This document shows positions 27,573 through 35,184 of a DNA stretch of 45,236 nucleotides, piece by piece. The stretch is from Mogibacterium pumilum (GTDB lineage: Bacteria > Bacillota > Clostridia > Peptostreptococcales > Anaerovoracaceae): positions 336,619 to 381,854 of the forward strand of contig NZ_CP016199.1 in NCBI RefSeq assembly GCF_002243385.1. The letters are read 5' to 3'. How positions within the stretch are numbered: the first letter of the stretch is position 1; each line of letters starts with the position of its first letter. Made by a program: the position numbers and the translations under genes. A model generated the notes under the pieces. The model did no database searches and was not told where the DNA came from. It saw nothing but the letters and a program-made list of their open reading frames with translations.

Positions 27573-27767
27573 TAAGTGTATATAGCAGTTGTTTAGCGGA
27601 AAGCAAGAGAACTATCTTGATTACATCAAAGCTGACGCTTAAATTGATTGCAAATAGATGCAGACGAAGTTACAAACGCTGCTACAATATATAGTATTTC
27701 GTGTGTCGGAATAGCACAGTGAAGCGAACCGGTTTTTTAATAGGTACAAGGAAATAGCGTAGAAACC

Positions 27768-27795
27768 TTGAATTTCTATGATAAATCAGTATAAT
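27768..27795 (+). promoter_or_regulatory. Promoter of the rpsF operon
   Basis: TTGAAT at 27768-27773, a 16-base gap and TATAAT at 27790-27795. The predicted transcript starts near 27802, at the foot of the S6:S18 leader structure. Confidence 0.7.
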
Positions 27796-27802
27796 TAAAC
27801 GG

Positions 27803-27855
27803 TATGGCTTGAATACGCAAGCCAAATCCTGCACCGAGAGGTGCCGTAGGCCATA
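27803..27855 (+). promoter_or_regulatory. Ribosomal protein S6:S18 leader
   Basis: TATGG (27803-27807) pairs with CCATA (27851-27855). Inside are hairpin GGCTTG/CAAGCC (27806-27823) and hairpin GCACC-GAGA-GGTGC followed by CGTAGG. A CCG element at the base of a small hairpin before rpsF is the mark of leaders bound by the S6:S18 complex, allowing feedback control of the operon. Assignment rests on position and structure. Confidence 0.6.
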
Positions 27856-27867
27856 GGAGGTGAAAAC

Positions 27868-28155
27868 ATGAGAGATTACGAAGTAATGTTCATTCTTGAC
27901 CCAACTCTAGATGAGGAAGTGAAGAACTCCATGATTGAGAACGTTAAGAACATCATCAATGAAGATGGTGAGGCTGGCGAAGCTGATGTATGGGGCAACA
28001 AGAAGCTTGCTTATCAGATCAACAAGAAGAAAGAAGGATTCTACGTAGTTGTTCCTTTCAAGGCTAGCACTGAGCTACCTAAGGAGCTTGACAGAAGACT
28101 CAAGATTTCTGATGCGGTTATGAGACACATTATTGTTTGCCAGGACGAGAACTAA
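27868..28155 (+). CDS. rpsF: 30S ribosomal protein S6
   Basis: A 95-residue protein starting at ATG 27868 with AGGAGG nearby. The sequence begins MRDYEVMFILDPTLDEE and has the IKKKEGFYVVVPF and MRHIIV regions typical of S6. S6 binds S18 on the platform of the small subunit. It is first in the conserved rpsF-ssb-rpsR order and follows a leader suited to S6:S18 feedback. Confidence 0.97.
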   Translation: MRDYEVMFILDPTLDEEVKNSMIENVKNIINEDGEAGEADVWGNKKLAYQINKKKEGFYVVVPFKASTELPKELDRRLKISDAVMRHIIVCQDEN

Positions 28156-28170
28156 GTCAGGAGGTAAGCT

Positions 28171-28623
28171 ATGAATAGTGTAATACTGATCGGAAGATTG
28201 ACCAGAGACCCGGAGCTAACTTACACACCTAACAACCAGACAGCTGTTACGCATTTCAGTATCGCAGTTGATAGACCCGGTACACAGGGTCGTGACAGAC
28301 AGGCTGATTTCATCAGAATCACTGTTTTCGGCAAGCAGGCTGAGAACTGTGACAGGTATCTAAATAAGGGTCGTCAGGTTGCAGTCAATGGTAGAATTCA
28401 AACGGGAAGCTACAAGAACAGAGAAGGACAGACTGTGTACACAACAGATGTAATCGCGAACAGCGTCGAGTTCCTCGGCGGTGGCAACAGCGGAAACGAT
28501 TCTGGATTTAATCGCAGCAGATCTGAGAGTGAGACTAATGCATTCAACGATAACTTTAGCTCACCAATGGAGCCTTCGATGCCTGATTCATTTGAGGCAA
28601 CTGAAGAGGATATCCCGTTCTAA
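28171..28623 (+). CDS. ssb: Single-stranded DNA-binding protein
   Basis: A 150-residue protein after GGAGG. The OB-fold domain (residues about 1-105) starts MNSVILIGRLTRDPEL and includes FIRITVFGKQAENCDRYLNKGRQVAVNGRI. A flexible Ser/Asn-rich linker leads to the acidic tip EEDIPF, which recruits replication and repair proteins. It is placed between rpsF and rpsR as in most Firmicutes. Confidence 0.97.
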   Translation: MNSVILIGRLTRDPELTYTPNNQTAVTHFSIAVDRPGTQGRDRQADFIRITVFGKQAENCDRYLNKGRQVAVNGRIQTGSYKNREGQTVYTTDVIANSVEFLGGGNSGNDSGFNRSRSESETNAFNDNFSSPMEPSMPDSFEATEEDIPF

Positions 28624-28650
28624 ACATCTTGAGAAAGGAGTACAAGTCGA

Positions 28651-28893
28651 ATGGAGAACAATAAGAGACGCGGCGGCATGAGAAGAAGAAAAGTATGCCA
28701 GTTCTGCGCAGATAAAGAAAAGAAAATCGATTACAAAGATGTAGAGACTCTAAAGAAGTACACTACAGAGAGAGGCAAGATTCTTCCTAGAAGAGTTACC
28801 GGTACATGCGCTATGCACCAGAGAGCAGTTACAGCTGCTATTAAGAGAGCTCGTGTAGTAGCTCTAATGCCTTTCGATTCTGAAATCGAATAA
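28651..28893 (+). CDS. rpsR: 30S ribosomal protein S18
   Basis: An 80-residue basic protein after GAAAGGAG. The family core is [27 protein letters not shown] with the C-terminal [11 protein letters not shown]. Cys pair CQFC plus GTCAMH suggests the zinc-type form. It is the final gene of the operon and is followed by a strong hairpin. Confidence 0.97.
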   Translation: MENNKRRGGMRRRKVCQFCADKEKKIDYKDVETLKKYTTERGKILPRRVTGTCAMHQRAVTAAIKRARVVALMPFDSEIE

Positions 28894-28898
28894 TAATG

Positions 28899-28936
28899 AA
28901 AAAAACTCCCACTCAGATGAGCGGGAGTTTTTTATA
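28899..28936 (+). terminator. Terminator of the rpsF operon
   Basis: AAAAAACTCCCACTC pairs with GAGCGGGAGTTTTTT across one mismatch, ending in a T-run. Confidence 0.85.
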
Positions 28937-29051
28937 GAATATATATTACCTTAATGATAATAGACTAAATAAAATAAGGAATCTCTTGGTGAGTTGATTT
29001 AAGCCCGTATGCATATATAGGATAGCTTATATTTAAGCAAGGAGGATTATC

Positions 29052-29435
29052 ATGTGTGAACTAGAACTAGAAGATCAATTACGATTATTAAAAGATGGAT
29101 TAGCTGAATTAGCAATAGAAATTGGCGATACACAAATATCCCCCAAATCTCTCAGTTTGCTATGCTTAGATTTTGAAGTCCCTGTTGATATAAGAGATTC
29201 TTGGATATTAGAATTTCGAAAAATTTCCGATATAGAGTACGAGAAGCACTCGAGCAAAGAAATAATCTCGCTATTTCGTAATAAAATGCAGAAGTCGTTC
29301 AGCCCTGCAAAAGAGTTTAGTGATTTAATAGTCTTTTCATTTATAAGAGTCATTTTAAGGCATTTAGTTGAAGAACTATACCCATTATCTTGCTATTTGT
29401 TAGAAGGCTTTTCTTTTACTGCAAATCTAAAATAA
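29052..29435 (+). CDS. Small protein of unknown function
   Basis: A 127-residue protein with a strong AAGGAGG ribosome site. It is acidic and helical at the N-terminus (ELEDQLRLLKDGLAELAIEIG), and a hydrophobic helix near residues 90-108 (FSDLIVFSFIRVILRHLVEEL) is amphipathic rather than clearly membrane-spanning. I recognise no family. It is a single-gene unit with AT-rich composition and its size resembles small immunity or regulatory proteins, but nothing shows a function. Confidence 0.6.
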   Translation: MCELELEDQLRLLKDGLAELAIEIGDTQISPKSLSLLCLDFEVPVDIRDSWILEFRKISDIEYEKHSSKEIISLFRNKMQKSFSPAKEFSDLIVFSFIRVILRHLVEELYPLSCYLLEGFSFTANLK

Positions 29436-29534
29436 ATAGAGCTGATTATACTGCTTGTAACTAGACTGATGTAATTTGAAATATAGAATGATAGTATATA
29501 TCAGACTAAACATAGTAGAGACAAGATAGAAATA

Positions 29535-29573
29535 TAAAAAATCCTCTTTACTGTTAACTAGCAAAGAGGATTC
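29535..29573 (-). terminator. Terminator of the cupin gene (works leftward)
   Basis: AATCCTCTTT (29540-29549) pairs with AAAGAGGATT (29563-29572). Read on the minus strand, the stem is followed by TTTTTATATTT, so it mainly serves the leftward cupin gene; it may also stop the rightward gene. Confidence 0.75.
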
Positions 29574-29605
29574 TTGAACAGATATAATTTTAATATTATA
29601 AGGTC

Positions 29606-29938
29606 TTAAAATACCACTACAAGGAGCATCTTGAACTGTTCCTTAGCATACACCGCATGTGGATGACCAGCCGGCATAACGATTGATTCTCCCTCGTGAA
29701 GTTCGTGTGGGATTCCGTCAATAGTGAGACGCCCCACTCCATCGAGGCATGTTACGAAAGCATCTCCGCCAGATTCATGAGTGCTAATTTCTTCGTCTTT
29801 GTCAAAAGCAAATAGTGTTACACTAACTGCATCGTTCTGAGCGAGTGTCTTACTCACTACCTGACCATCCTGATAAACAATTTCGTTCTTAAGTGTTAAA
29901 ACTTCTGATTTGGATATATTTTTCATAGGCTCTTTCAT
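29606..29938 (-). CDS. Small cupin-domain protein
   Basis: A 110-residue single-domain cupin starting at 29938 after GGAGG. The first cupin motif is represented by FDKDEEISTHESGGDAFVTCLDG (His and acidic ligands) and the second by MPAGHPHAVYA (His ligands), consistent with one bound metal in a beta barrel. The substrate is unknown; such proteins may be small isomerases, dioxygenase-like enzymes or sensors. It is divergent from the cyclodeaminase-like gene, with a dyad between them. Confidence 0.85.
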   Translation of the reverse strand: MKEPMKNISKSEVLTLKNEIVYQDGQVVSKTLAQNDAVSVTLFAFDKDEEISTHESGGDAFVTCLDGVGRLTIDGIPHELHEGESIVMPAGHPHAVYAKEQFKMLLVVVF

Positions 29939-30029
29939 ATCAATACCTCCTATATCTAATGTGTAGTTTATACAATAAGTGCGAATCTCATCGCTTGAGT
30001 TGATTATATATCTCTAACACGCAAACACC

Positions 30030-30045
30030 TGTAACATCTGTTACA
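30030..30045. promoter_or_regulatory. Perfect 16-base dyad, Crp/Fnr-like operator candidate
   Basis: TGTAACATCTGTTACA has exact 6-base arms around ATCT and matches the general TGTNA-N6-TNACA layout of Crp/Fnr-family sites. It lies between the divergent cupin and cyclodeaminase-like genes. The regulator is not in the window. Confidence 0.45.
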
Positions 30046-30187
30046 AATAAAAGTAATTTTTACTTGCTCATTGTGTATTATCACGTACAAAATTATAATA
30101 GATATATGCAGACACTCTTATACGGAGGATGTGCAAGTAATGTAAATACGAATCCTAATCTATAGGAAAAGGAAAACGGAGGACGAC

Positions 30188-30811
30188 ATGACAGGCAGAC
30201 TAATCGATGAAAAGATAAATGAATATGTTGAAGCTCTAAGCTCTGGTGCGCCGACTCCAGGCGGGGGTGCGGTTGCGGCTCTAACAGCGGCACAGGGTGC
30301 AGCACTGATTATGATGGTTGCAAACCTGACTGTTGGTAAGAAGAAATATGCTGAGTTTGAAGAGCTCAATGTAGCAGCGATAGAGGAAGCAAAAGGATAC
30401 TTAGATCAGCTTATGGCTGGAGTAGATGAAGATAAGAAAGCATTTGGACAGGTTGCTAATGCGTACGGAATGCCTAAGGAAACTGATGAGGAGAAAGCAG
30501 CGCGCAGCGAGGCGATCGCCATCGCCTCGATCGGCGCAGCCGAAGCCCCGCTCAAAGTCATGAGAGCGGGCACCTGCGCGCTCAGACTCACCGATAGTCT
30601 GATTGGCAGATCCAACAAGCAGCTAGTAAGCGATCTGTATGTAGCTGCCCTCAATTTAAATTCAGGAGTTCAGGCGGCAGAGTTTAACGTATCGGCAAAT
30701 GTACCATTTATTCCTGATCGCGAGCTTGCAGAGAGCTGGAAAGTAGAGTCAGAGAAGCTCGCAGAAGAGGCAGCTACTGTATCTACAAAAATACTTAGTC
30801 AGGCAAAATAA
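30188..30811 (+). CDS. Cyclodeaminase/cyclohydrolase family protein (FchA-like)
   Basis: A 207-residue all-helical protein after CGGAGG. The family signature GAPTPGGGAVAALTAAQGAALIMMVANLTVGKKKY lies near the N-terminus, matching the formiminotetrahydrofolate cyclodeaminase domain and methenyl-THF cyclohydrolase FchA. It would act in one-carbon folate metabolism in the cytoplasm. Without a neighbouring formiminotransferase, cyclohydrolase or cyclodeaminase activity cannot be decided. A 110-base GC-rich patch (about 30495-30605) stands out from its AT-rich surroundings. Confidence 0.85.
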   Translation: MTGRLIDEKINEYVEALSSGAPTPGGGAVAALTAAQGAALIMMVANLTVGKKKYAEFEELNVAAIEEAKGYLDQLMAGVDEDKKAFGQVANAYGMPKETDEEKAARSEAIAIASIGAAEAPLKVMRAGTCALRLTDSLIGRSNKQLVSDLYVAALNLNSGVQAAEFNVSANVPFIPDRELAESWKVESEKLAEEAATVSTKILSQAK

Positions 30812-30901
30812 TTATTTATTTCAAAAAACATGCAAAAAAGGTTTAAAATTAAGCATGTTTAAAAAAATAGACCCAAAAGGAACATAAATTATAGTAAACA
30901 T

Positions 30902-30918
30902 TTCACATAATCTTCACA
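30902..30918 (+). promoter_or_regulatory. Paired TTCACA boxes upstream of an sRNA candidate
   Basis: TTCACA at 30902-30907 and 30913-30918 are separated by five bases (11-base period), the layout of Gram-positive PhoP or other OmpR-family boxes. They lie about 20 bases before TATACT at 30939-30944. Binding is an inference. Confidence 0.4.
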
Positions 30919-30950
30919 CAAGGGGTTTGAATAGGTGCTATACTTCTAAT

Positions 30951-31052
30951 TGTTCAATGAGGTTTGTTATTCTAATACAAACTTTCCTTCTTTTATTGAA
31001 TACACACACACTACAGAAAAGGGATGCGCAAGCGTCCTTTTTCTGTTTTTTG
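30951..31052 (+). ncRNA. Candidate small RNA ending in a strong terminator
   Basis: About 100 bases from a predicted start after TATACT (30939-30944). GTTTGT/ACAAAC forms an internal hairpin and TTCAAT/ATTGAA could enclose it. The 3' end is a terminator (31014-31052): CAGAAAAGGGATGC and GCGTCCTTTTTCTG around a GCAA tetraloop, then TTTTTT. No open frame fits. Nothing else explains a terminator here, 200 bases after the nearest plus-strand gene, unless it ends that gene's long 3' UTR. Confidence 0.45.
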
Positions 31053-31158
31053 TTCTATAACCCACCTTTTATTTTGAAAATTGAGTAAGAAAACAGCACA
31101 CTTTTGTGATTTATTGTTTCTAAAATTGTTCTATTCAATTAGACAAACTGGGATTTTA

Positions 31159-31479
31159 TTATTTCTTTTTCTTTGGTTTTGGTGTAGGTAAATTATCATA
31201 CATAGCGTCAAACAAGCCAATTAAAAACTCCTTATTATCAACATCATCTACCAATAGCATTTCCTTTGCTCCATCATACGGCAACTCATACACCGCATTT
31301 GGCATATAATTTATCGCAGACTGCACAGGTTTAACAAGTAATCTATCATCATATATTCCGCCAATAATTTTACCTTTGTAATAGATAATAAATTCTCCCA
31401 TCATGGTTTTATAACTAACATTATCTAATTCAGATAATTGTTCTAAAATAAGTTCTAAATATTCTTTACTTGAAGCCAT
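31159..31479 (-). CDS. TfoX/Sxy N-terminal-domain protein
   Basis: A 106-residue protein starting at 31479 after AGGAGA. The TfoX N-terminal fold is indicated by SYKTMMGEFIIYYKGKIIGGIYDDRLLVK and the helical end. In proteobacteria TfoX controls competence; small single-domain versions in Firmicutes have no known role. The C-terminus is Lys/Pro-rich (PTPKPKKKK). It follows the VOC gene by 21 bases on the same strand, so they are probably one unit. Confidence 0.8.
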   Translation of the reverse strand: MASSKEYLELILEQLSELDNVSYKTMMGEFIIYYKGKIIGGIYDDRLLVKPVQSAINYMPNAVYELPYDGAKEMLLVDDVDNKEFLIGLFDAMYDNLPTPKPKKKK

Positions 31480-31500
31480 TTTTATATCTCTCCTAAATTA

Positions 31501-31929
31501 CTAAAATTTCAATAGTCCATTTTCGTCAAACTTGAAATTTGAACCCCATACAACCTCCCAATAATATCCATCTAAATCAGAAAAATATGCGTGATATCCA
31601 CCCCAGAAAGTGGTTTGTGGTTCTTTTACAATTTTTCCACCAACATTTCGTACTAATTCAATTACACTATCAACATCTTCTTTATGTTCAACATTGTATG
31701 CTAATGTAATTCCAGAAAACCCATTTCCCTTTGGCGGATTATTTTCATCAATATCTTTTGCTAATTGTTTCAAAGGAAATAGTTCAAATTTTGTTCCTGG
31801 AGTATCAAAAAAACATACTGGCGGATTATTTTCTTTGCAATCAGTCTTATATCCTAAACCATCTCTATAAAACTTTATTGATCTTTCCATATCTCTAACA
31901 CCTAAACAAATACAAGTAATCTTATTCAT
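31501..31929 (-). CDS. VOC (glyoxalase/bleomycin resistance) family protein
   Basis: A 142-residue protein; GGAGG selects the ATG at 31929 rather than 31941. Two beta-alpha-beta-beta-beta modules are seen: the first with CICLGVRDMERSIKFYRDGLGY and the second ending AYFSDLDGYYWEVVWG, whose Glu is the usual metal ligand. Such proteins act on small electrophiles or bind drugs; the substrate cannot be predicted. It sits with the TfoX-like gene in a low-GC block. Confidence 0.85.
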   Translation of the reverse strand: MNKITCICLGVRDMERSIKFYRDGLGYKTDCKENNPPVCFFDTPGTKFELFPLKQLAKDIDENNPPKGNGFSGITLAYNVEHKEDVDSVIELVRNVGGKIVKEPQTTFWGGYHAYFSDLDGYYWEVVWGSNFKFDENGLLKF

Positions 31930-32161
31930 TGCTACCTCCACAAAATCCGCTTTATTTCACTCAATACTTTTTATTGTGTCATATTTTTGCTTAATTTTAT
32001 AGCACTAATTCCTGCTTCTTGCCCCGTGTTAACCCTCTGTTTTATTGTAGTAATTTATCTATAAAGCCTCTAACACTATCCATCTGCTTCACTTTTTTTC
32101 TTATACAGTATATACATAATTTGAGAATATGGGATATCTTTTTTACTCCTATATTGGTTAC

Positions 32162-32782
32162 TTATCTATTAATCGCATCTTCAATTATCAGCCTTATGGT
32201 TCTAAATAAATAAGGCTTGTAATCACTATAAGTTACAGGTTCACCCATGAGAATTACATTGTGACATGTGGAATTAATCAGCTCAACAATTGTAAATATC
32301 ATGAGTTCCGGATTATCAATCGGAATCTGTTCCCTCTCAATAATATCCATGAAGAACGTTTTGAAGTCGAGGACTTCGTCATCCTCATGCTTAATGCTTC
32401 TTGATCCGCTCAATAGCCCCCAGCTCAAGTGTTTAGATATAAACTGCAAAAGTGCAATATCTTTTGAAAGCTTAGTTATAAGATAATCGGTAGCATAAAC
32501 AACCTTGTCGGCAAGGCTAAGCTCGTTGCCACTTACTTCAGTGTGCTTCTCAAGCGATTCAACTGCATCTAGAAGAAGTTCAGATGACTTCCTGGCAATC
32601 AATGTATCACGAACATCCTCTTTGCTATCGAAATATAGATAGAAAGTTCCTTTTCCCACTCCAGCTTTGAGTGCGATTCCTAGGATTGTGGTTCTTGCAA
32701 ATCCAAGTGTCGTAAACAGTTCATATGCCGAATTAAGAATATCGGTACGTTTTTTTTCTTTATTAAGTACCCTCTTGGTCAT
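32162..32782 (-). CDS. TetR-family regulator
   Basis: A 206-residue repressor-type protein. The N-terminal helix-turn-helix (residues about 10-56) reads DILNSAYELFTTLGFARTTILGIALKAGVGKGTFYLYFDSKEDV, typical of TetR. The ligand-binding domain follows. Start at 32782 is supported by GGAGG. It is divergent from the MMPL gene, and two TGAC-N5-GTCA dyads lie in the shared promoter region, so it very probably controls the transporter and itself. Confidence 0.92.
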   Translation of the reverse strand: MTKRVLNKEKKRTDILNSAYELFTTLGFARTTILGIALKAGVGKGTFYLYFDSKEDVRDTLIARKSSELLLDAVESLEKHTEVSGNELSLADKVVYATDYLITKLSKDIALLQFISKHLSWGLLSGSRSIKHEDDEVLDFKTFFMDIIEREQIPIDNPELMIFTIVELINSTCHNVILMGEPVTYSDYKPYLFRTIRLIIEDAINR

Positions 32783-32859
32783 AAATACTCCTCCAAATTG
32801 AAGTTAACAAAACTATATATACCATGCACTGGTGATTTTTACAATAATACACCACTAAA

Positions 32860-32872
32860 TGACTTTAGGTCA
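32860..32872. promoter_or_regulatory. Operator 1, TGAC-N5-GTCA
   Basis: TGACTTTAGGTCA is a dyad with exact TGAC/GTCA arms, on the tetR side of the divergent region. The same arrangement recurs at the MMPL promoter. Confidence 0.55.
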
Positions 32873-32978
32873 ATAACTGTAAAGGTGATTTTTTAAAAGC
32901 ACTAACATAAATATATGTTGAAAATAAAAGGATGTGAAAGACAATTAAAGACAAGCTGAATTAAATGTTTATTAAAAG

Positions 32979-33007
32979 TTGACTAATGGTCAGAAAAATG
33001 TTATATT
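32979..33007 (+). promoter_or_regulatory. MMPL promoter overlapping operator 2
   Basis: TTGACT (32979-32984), a 17-base gap and TATATT (33002-33007). TGACTAATGGTCA (32980-32992) overlaps the -35 element, so a bound TetR would block polymerase. Confidence 0.7.
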
Positions 33008-33040
33008 AATCTCCGTTAAATACACAAGGAGGAAAAACCG

Positions 33041-35173
33041 ATGAATCTAGGGGCTAAAGTCGTAAAGCATAGGCATATAATACTCGTTGTGTCATTGCTT
33101 CTGCTTATACCATCGTTGATAGGCTACAAGACGACGAGGATTAACTACGACATGCTGACGTACCTTCCATCGACGATGGATACGATGAAAGGTCAGAATG
33201 TTTTGATGAAGGAATTTGGTAAAGGTGGATTCTCAATAGTTGTTCTTGAAAACATGAAGAGTGACGATGTCACTCAACTAAAAGCGGAATACAGCAGAAT
33301 TGATGGAGTCGATGAAGTTCTCAATCTCGATGATGTATTGGATCCAACAGTTCCGAAGTCGATGCTGCCGGACCAAGTAGCTAAGAACTTGTCAAATAAA
33401 GATGCGAGCATGATGGTGGTATTCTTCAATAACTCAACATCTGACGACAAGACGCTCGAGGCCGTTGATCAGATGAGAAAGGTCAGCAACAAGCACACAT
33501 ATATATCAGGTTTGTCCCCTTTGGTAGAGGATCTTAAGAACATATGTGAAGAGGAGGAATTCAAGTACGTTACAGTTGCAGTTCTGCTATCTCTTCTTGC
33601 AATGATGCTGCTGTTAGATTCATATATCGCACCGATAATATTCATGGTGAGCATTGGCATGGCTATTCTATACAACATGGGTTCAAATATATTCCTCGGT
33701 GAGGTTTCTTATATAACAAAGGCTATTGCAGCGGTTCTACAGCTTGGAGTAACAATGGATTACTCGATATTCCTGTGGCACAGCTATATGGAGAAGCTCG
33801 ATTCCGGACTTAAGGAAAACGAAGCGATGGCGGATGCTATTGATGCAACACTCGTGTCTGTGACCGGTAGTTCAGCTACAACAATTGCAGGATTTCTTGC
33901 ACTCTGCTTCATGACCTATACGATGGGTCGAGACCTTGGGATTGTTATGGCAAAAGGAGTTGTATTTGGAGTAATCGGAAGTATAACGGTACTGCCGGTT
34001 CTCATACTGCAGTTTAACAAGTTGGTACAGAGGACTAGACACAAATCACTCATTCCGGATATGACGAAAGTTGCACACGGATTAACAGGTAGATACGGAA
34101 TTTACATCGCAATATTCTGTGTGCTCATTGGACCAGCTATTTATGGATATAATCATCAGAATATCGTGTATGACTTCACCAAGATGCTGTCTAGTGGACA
34201 GAACGAGCTACCTGCAGAGAAGACACAGTTCTTGACAGCTAATAACAAGCTAAGTGAGGATTTTGGGATAAATACTTCTTATATCGTAATGGCTGACTCA
34301 AAGATGTCTGCACTAGACGGCAAGGAGATGAGCGATGATATTAAGAAGGTTGACGGTGTTAAAAGCGTGCTGGGAATCGATTCAATCGTTGGGCCTTCAA
34401 TTCCAAGGAGTATGATTCCAAGCTCTATTAAGAACGGTCTTATGTCTGACAAACATCAGATGATAGTCATTAATTCCAAATACAAGGTTTCGACTAATGC
34501 TTGTAATAGGCAAATAGATAAGGTTAAAGCGATTGTGCATAAATACGACAAGTCAGCGACCGTAATCGGAGAAGCCCCGGCAACGAAGGATTTAATAAAA
34601 CTGACAGATAAGGATTTTAAAGTTGTAAATTGGATATCAATAGGGCTTGTATTTTTGATAATCCTAGTTGTGCTAAAATCTGTATCGCTACCATTCATAC
34701 TCGTAATAGCGATAGAGTTTGCGATATACGTCAATATGGGATTCTCGGGGTTCACAGGACTTGAACTTCCGTTCATAGTTCCGGTATGTATCAGTACGAT
34801 TCAGTTAGGGTCGACGGTCGACTATGCGATACTGATGTCGACAAGATATAAGACTGAGAGAATGCTAGGGATTGACAAGCGCGATGCGGTAAGCACGGCT
34901 GCTGCTTCTTCTATACCATCAATTATAGTGAGTGCACTCGGATTCTTTACAGCGACAATTGGGGTAGCAATGTATTCAAATATAGGAATCATTAGTACCC
35001 TTTGCACGATGATGGCACGTGGAGCGATTATAAGTATGCTAACTGTAATCCTTATACTGCCTTCGTTCCTAATGGCATTTGACAGCTTGATTTGTCATAC
35101 CACAGGCGGGCTAAGGGATATATATGAGCACAAGAAAAGCAAGAAGGCACATTCAGAGAGTAACGAAATCTAG
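33041..35173 (+). CDS. MMPL-family (RND-type) membrane transporter
   Basis: A 710-residue protein with two similar halves, each with a first helix, an extracellular domain and a bundle of about five helices. The first half begins HRHIILVVSLLLLIPSLIGY and has VTMDYSIFLWHSYMEKL; the second has GSTVDYAILMSTRYKTER. The acidic GxTxDY motifs are the proton-relay signature of the family. Members export lipids, drugs or wall-associated molecules. AAGGAGG precedes ATG 33041. It is followed by a secreted heptad-repeat partner and controlled by the divergent TetR. Confidence 0.9.
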   Translation: MNLGAKVVKHRHIILVVSLLLLIPSLIGYKTTRINYDMLTYLPSTMDTMKGQNVLMKEFGKGGFSIVVLENMKSDDVTQLKAEYSRIDGVDEVLNLDDVLDPTVPKSMLPDQVAKNLSNKDASMMVVFFNNSTSDDKTLEAVDQMRKVSNKHTYISGLSPLVEDLKNICEEEEFKYVTVAVLLSLLAMMLLLDSYIAPIIFMVSIGMAILYNMGSNIFLGEVSYITKAIAAVLQLGVTMDYSIFLWHSYMEKLDSGLKENEAMADAIDATLVSVTGSSATTIAGFLALCFMTYTMGRDLGIVMAKGVVFGVIGSITVLPVLILQFNKLVQRTRHKSLIPDMTKVAHGLTGRYGIYIAIFCVLIGPAIYGYNHQNIVYDFTKMLSSGQNELPAEKTQFLTANNKLSEDFGINTSYIVMADSKMSALDGKEMSDDIKKVDGVKSVLGIDSIVGPSIPRSMIPSSIKNGLMSDKHQMIVINSKYKVSTNACNRQIDKVKAIVHKYDKSATVIGEAPATKDLIKLTDKDFKVVNWISIGLVFLIILVVLKSVSLPFILVIAIEFAIYVNMGFSGFTGLELPFIVPVCISTIQLGSTVDYAILMSTRYKTERMLGIDKRDAVSTAAASSIPSIIVSALGFFTATIGVAMYSNIGIISTLCTMMARGAIISMLTVILILPSFLMAFDSLICHTTGGLRDIYEHKKSKKAHSESNEI

Positions 35174-35184
35174 GAGGCATGGAG

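Larger units (their letters stand above)
30812..31158. other. Gap between the cyclodeaminase-like and TfoX-like genes
   Basis: No protein gene is seen. An AAACATGC/GCATGTTT hairpin lies at about 30827-30861. The remainder holds the paired boxes, the sRNA candidate and its terminator, then AT-rich sequence that the minus-strand gene runs into. Confidence 0.5.

Noticed and set aside
27711-27740. Terminator before the rpsF promoter
   Set aside because: Only a 4-bp stem can be drawn before the T-run, too weak to annotate.
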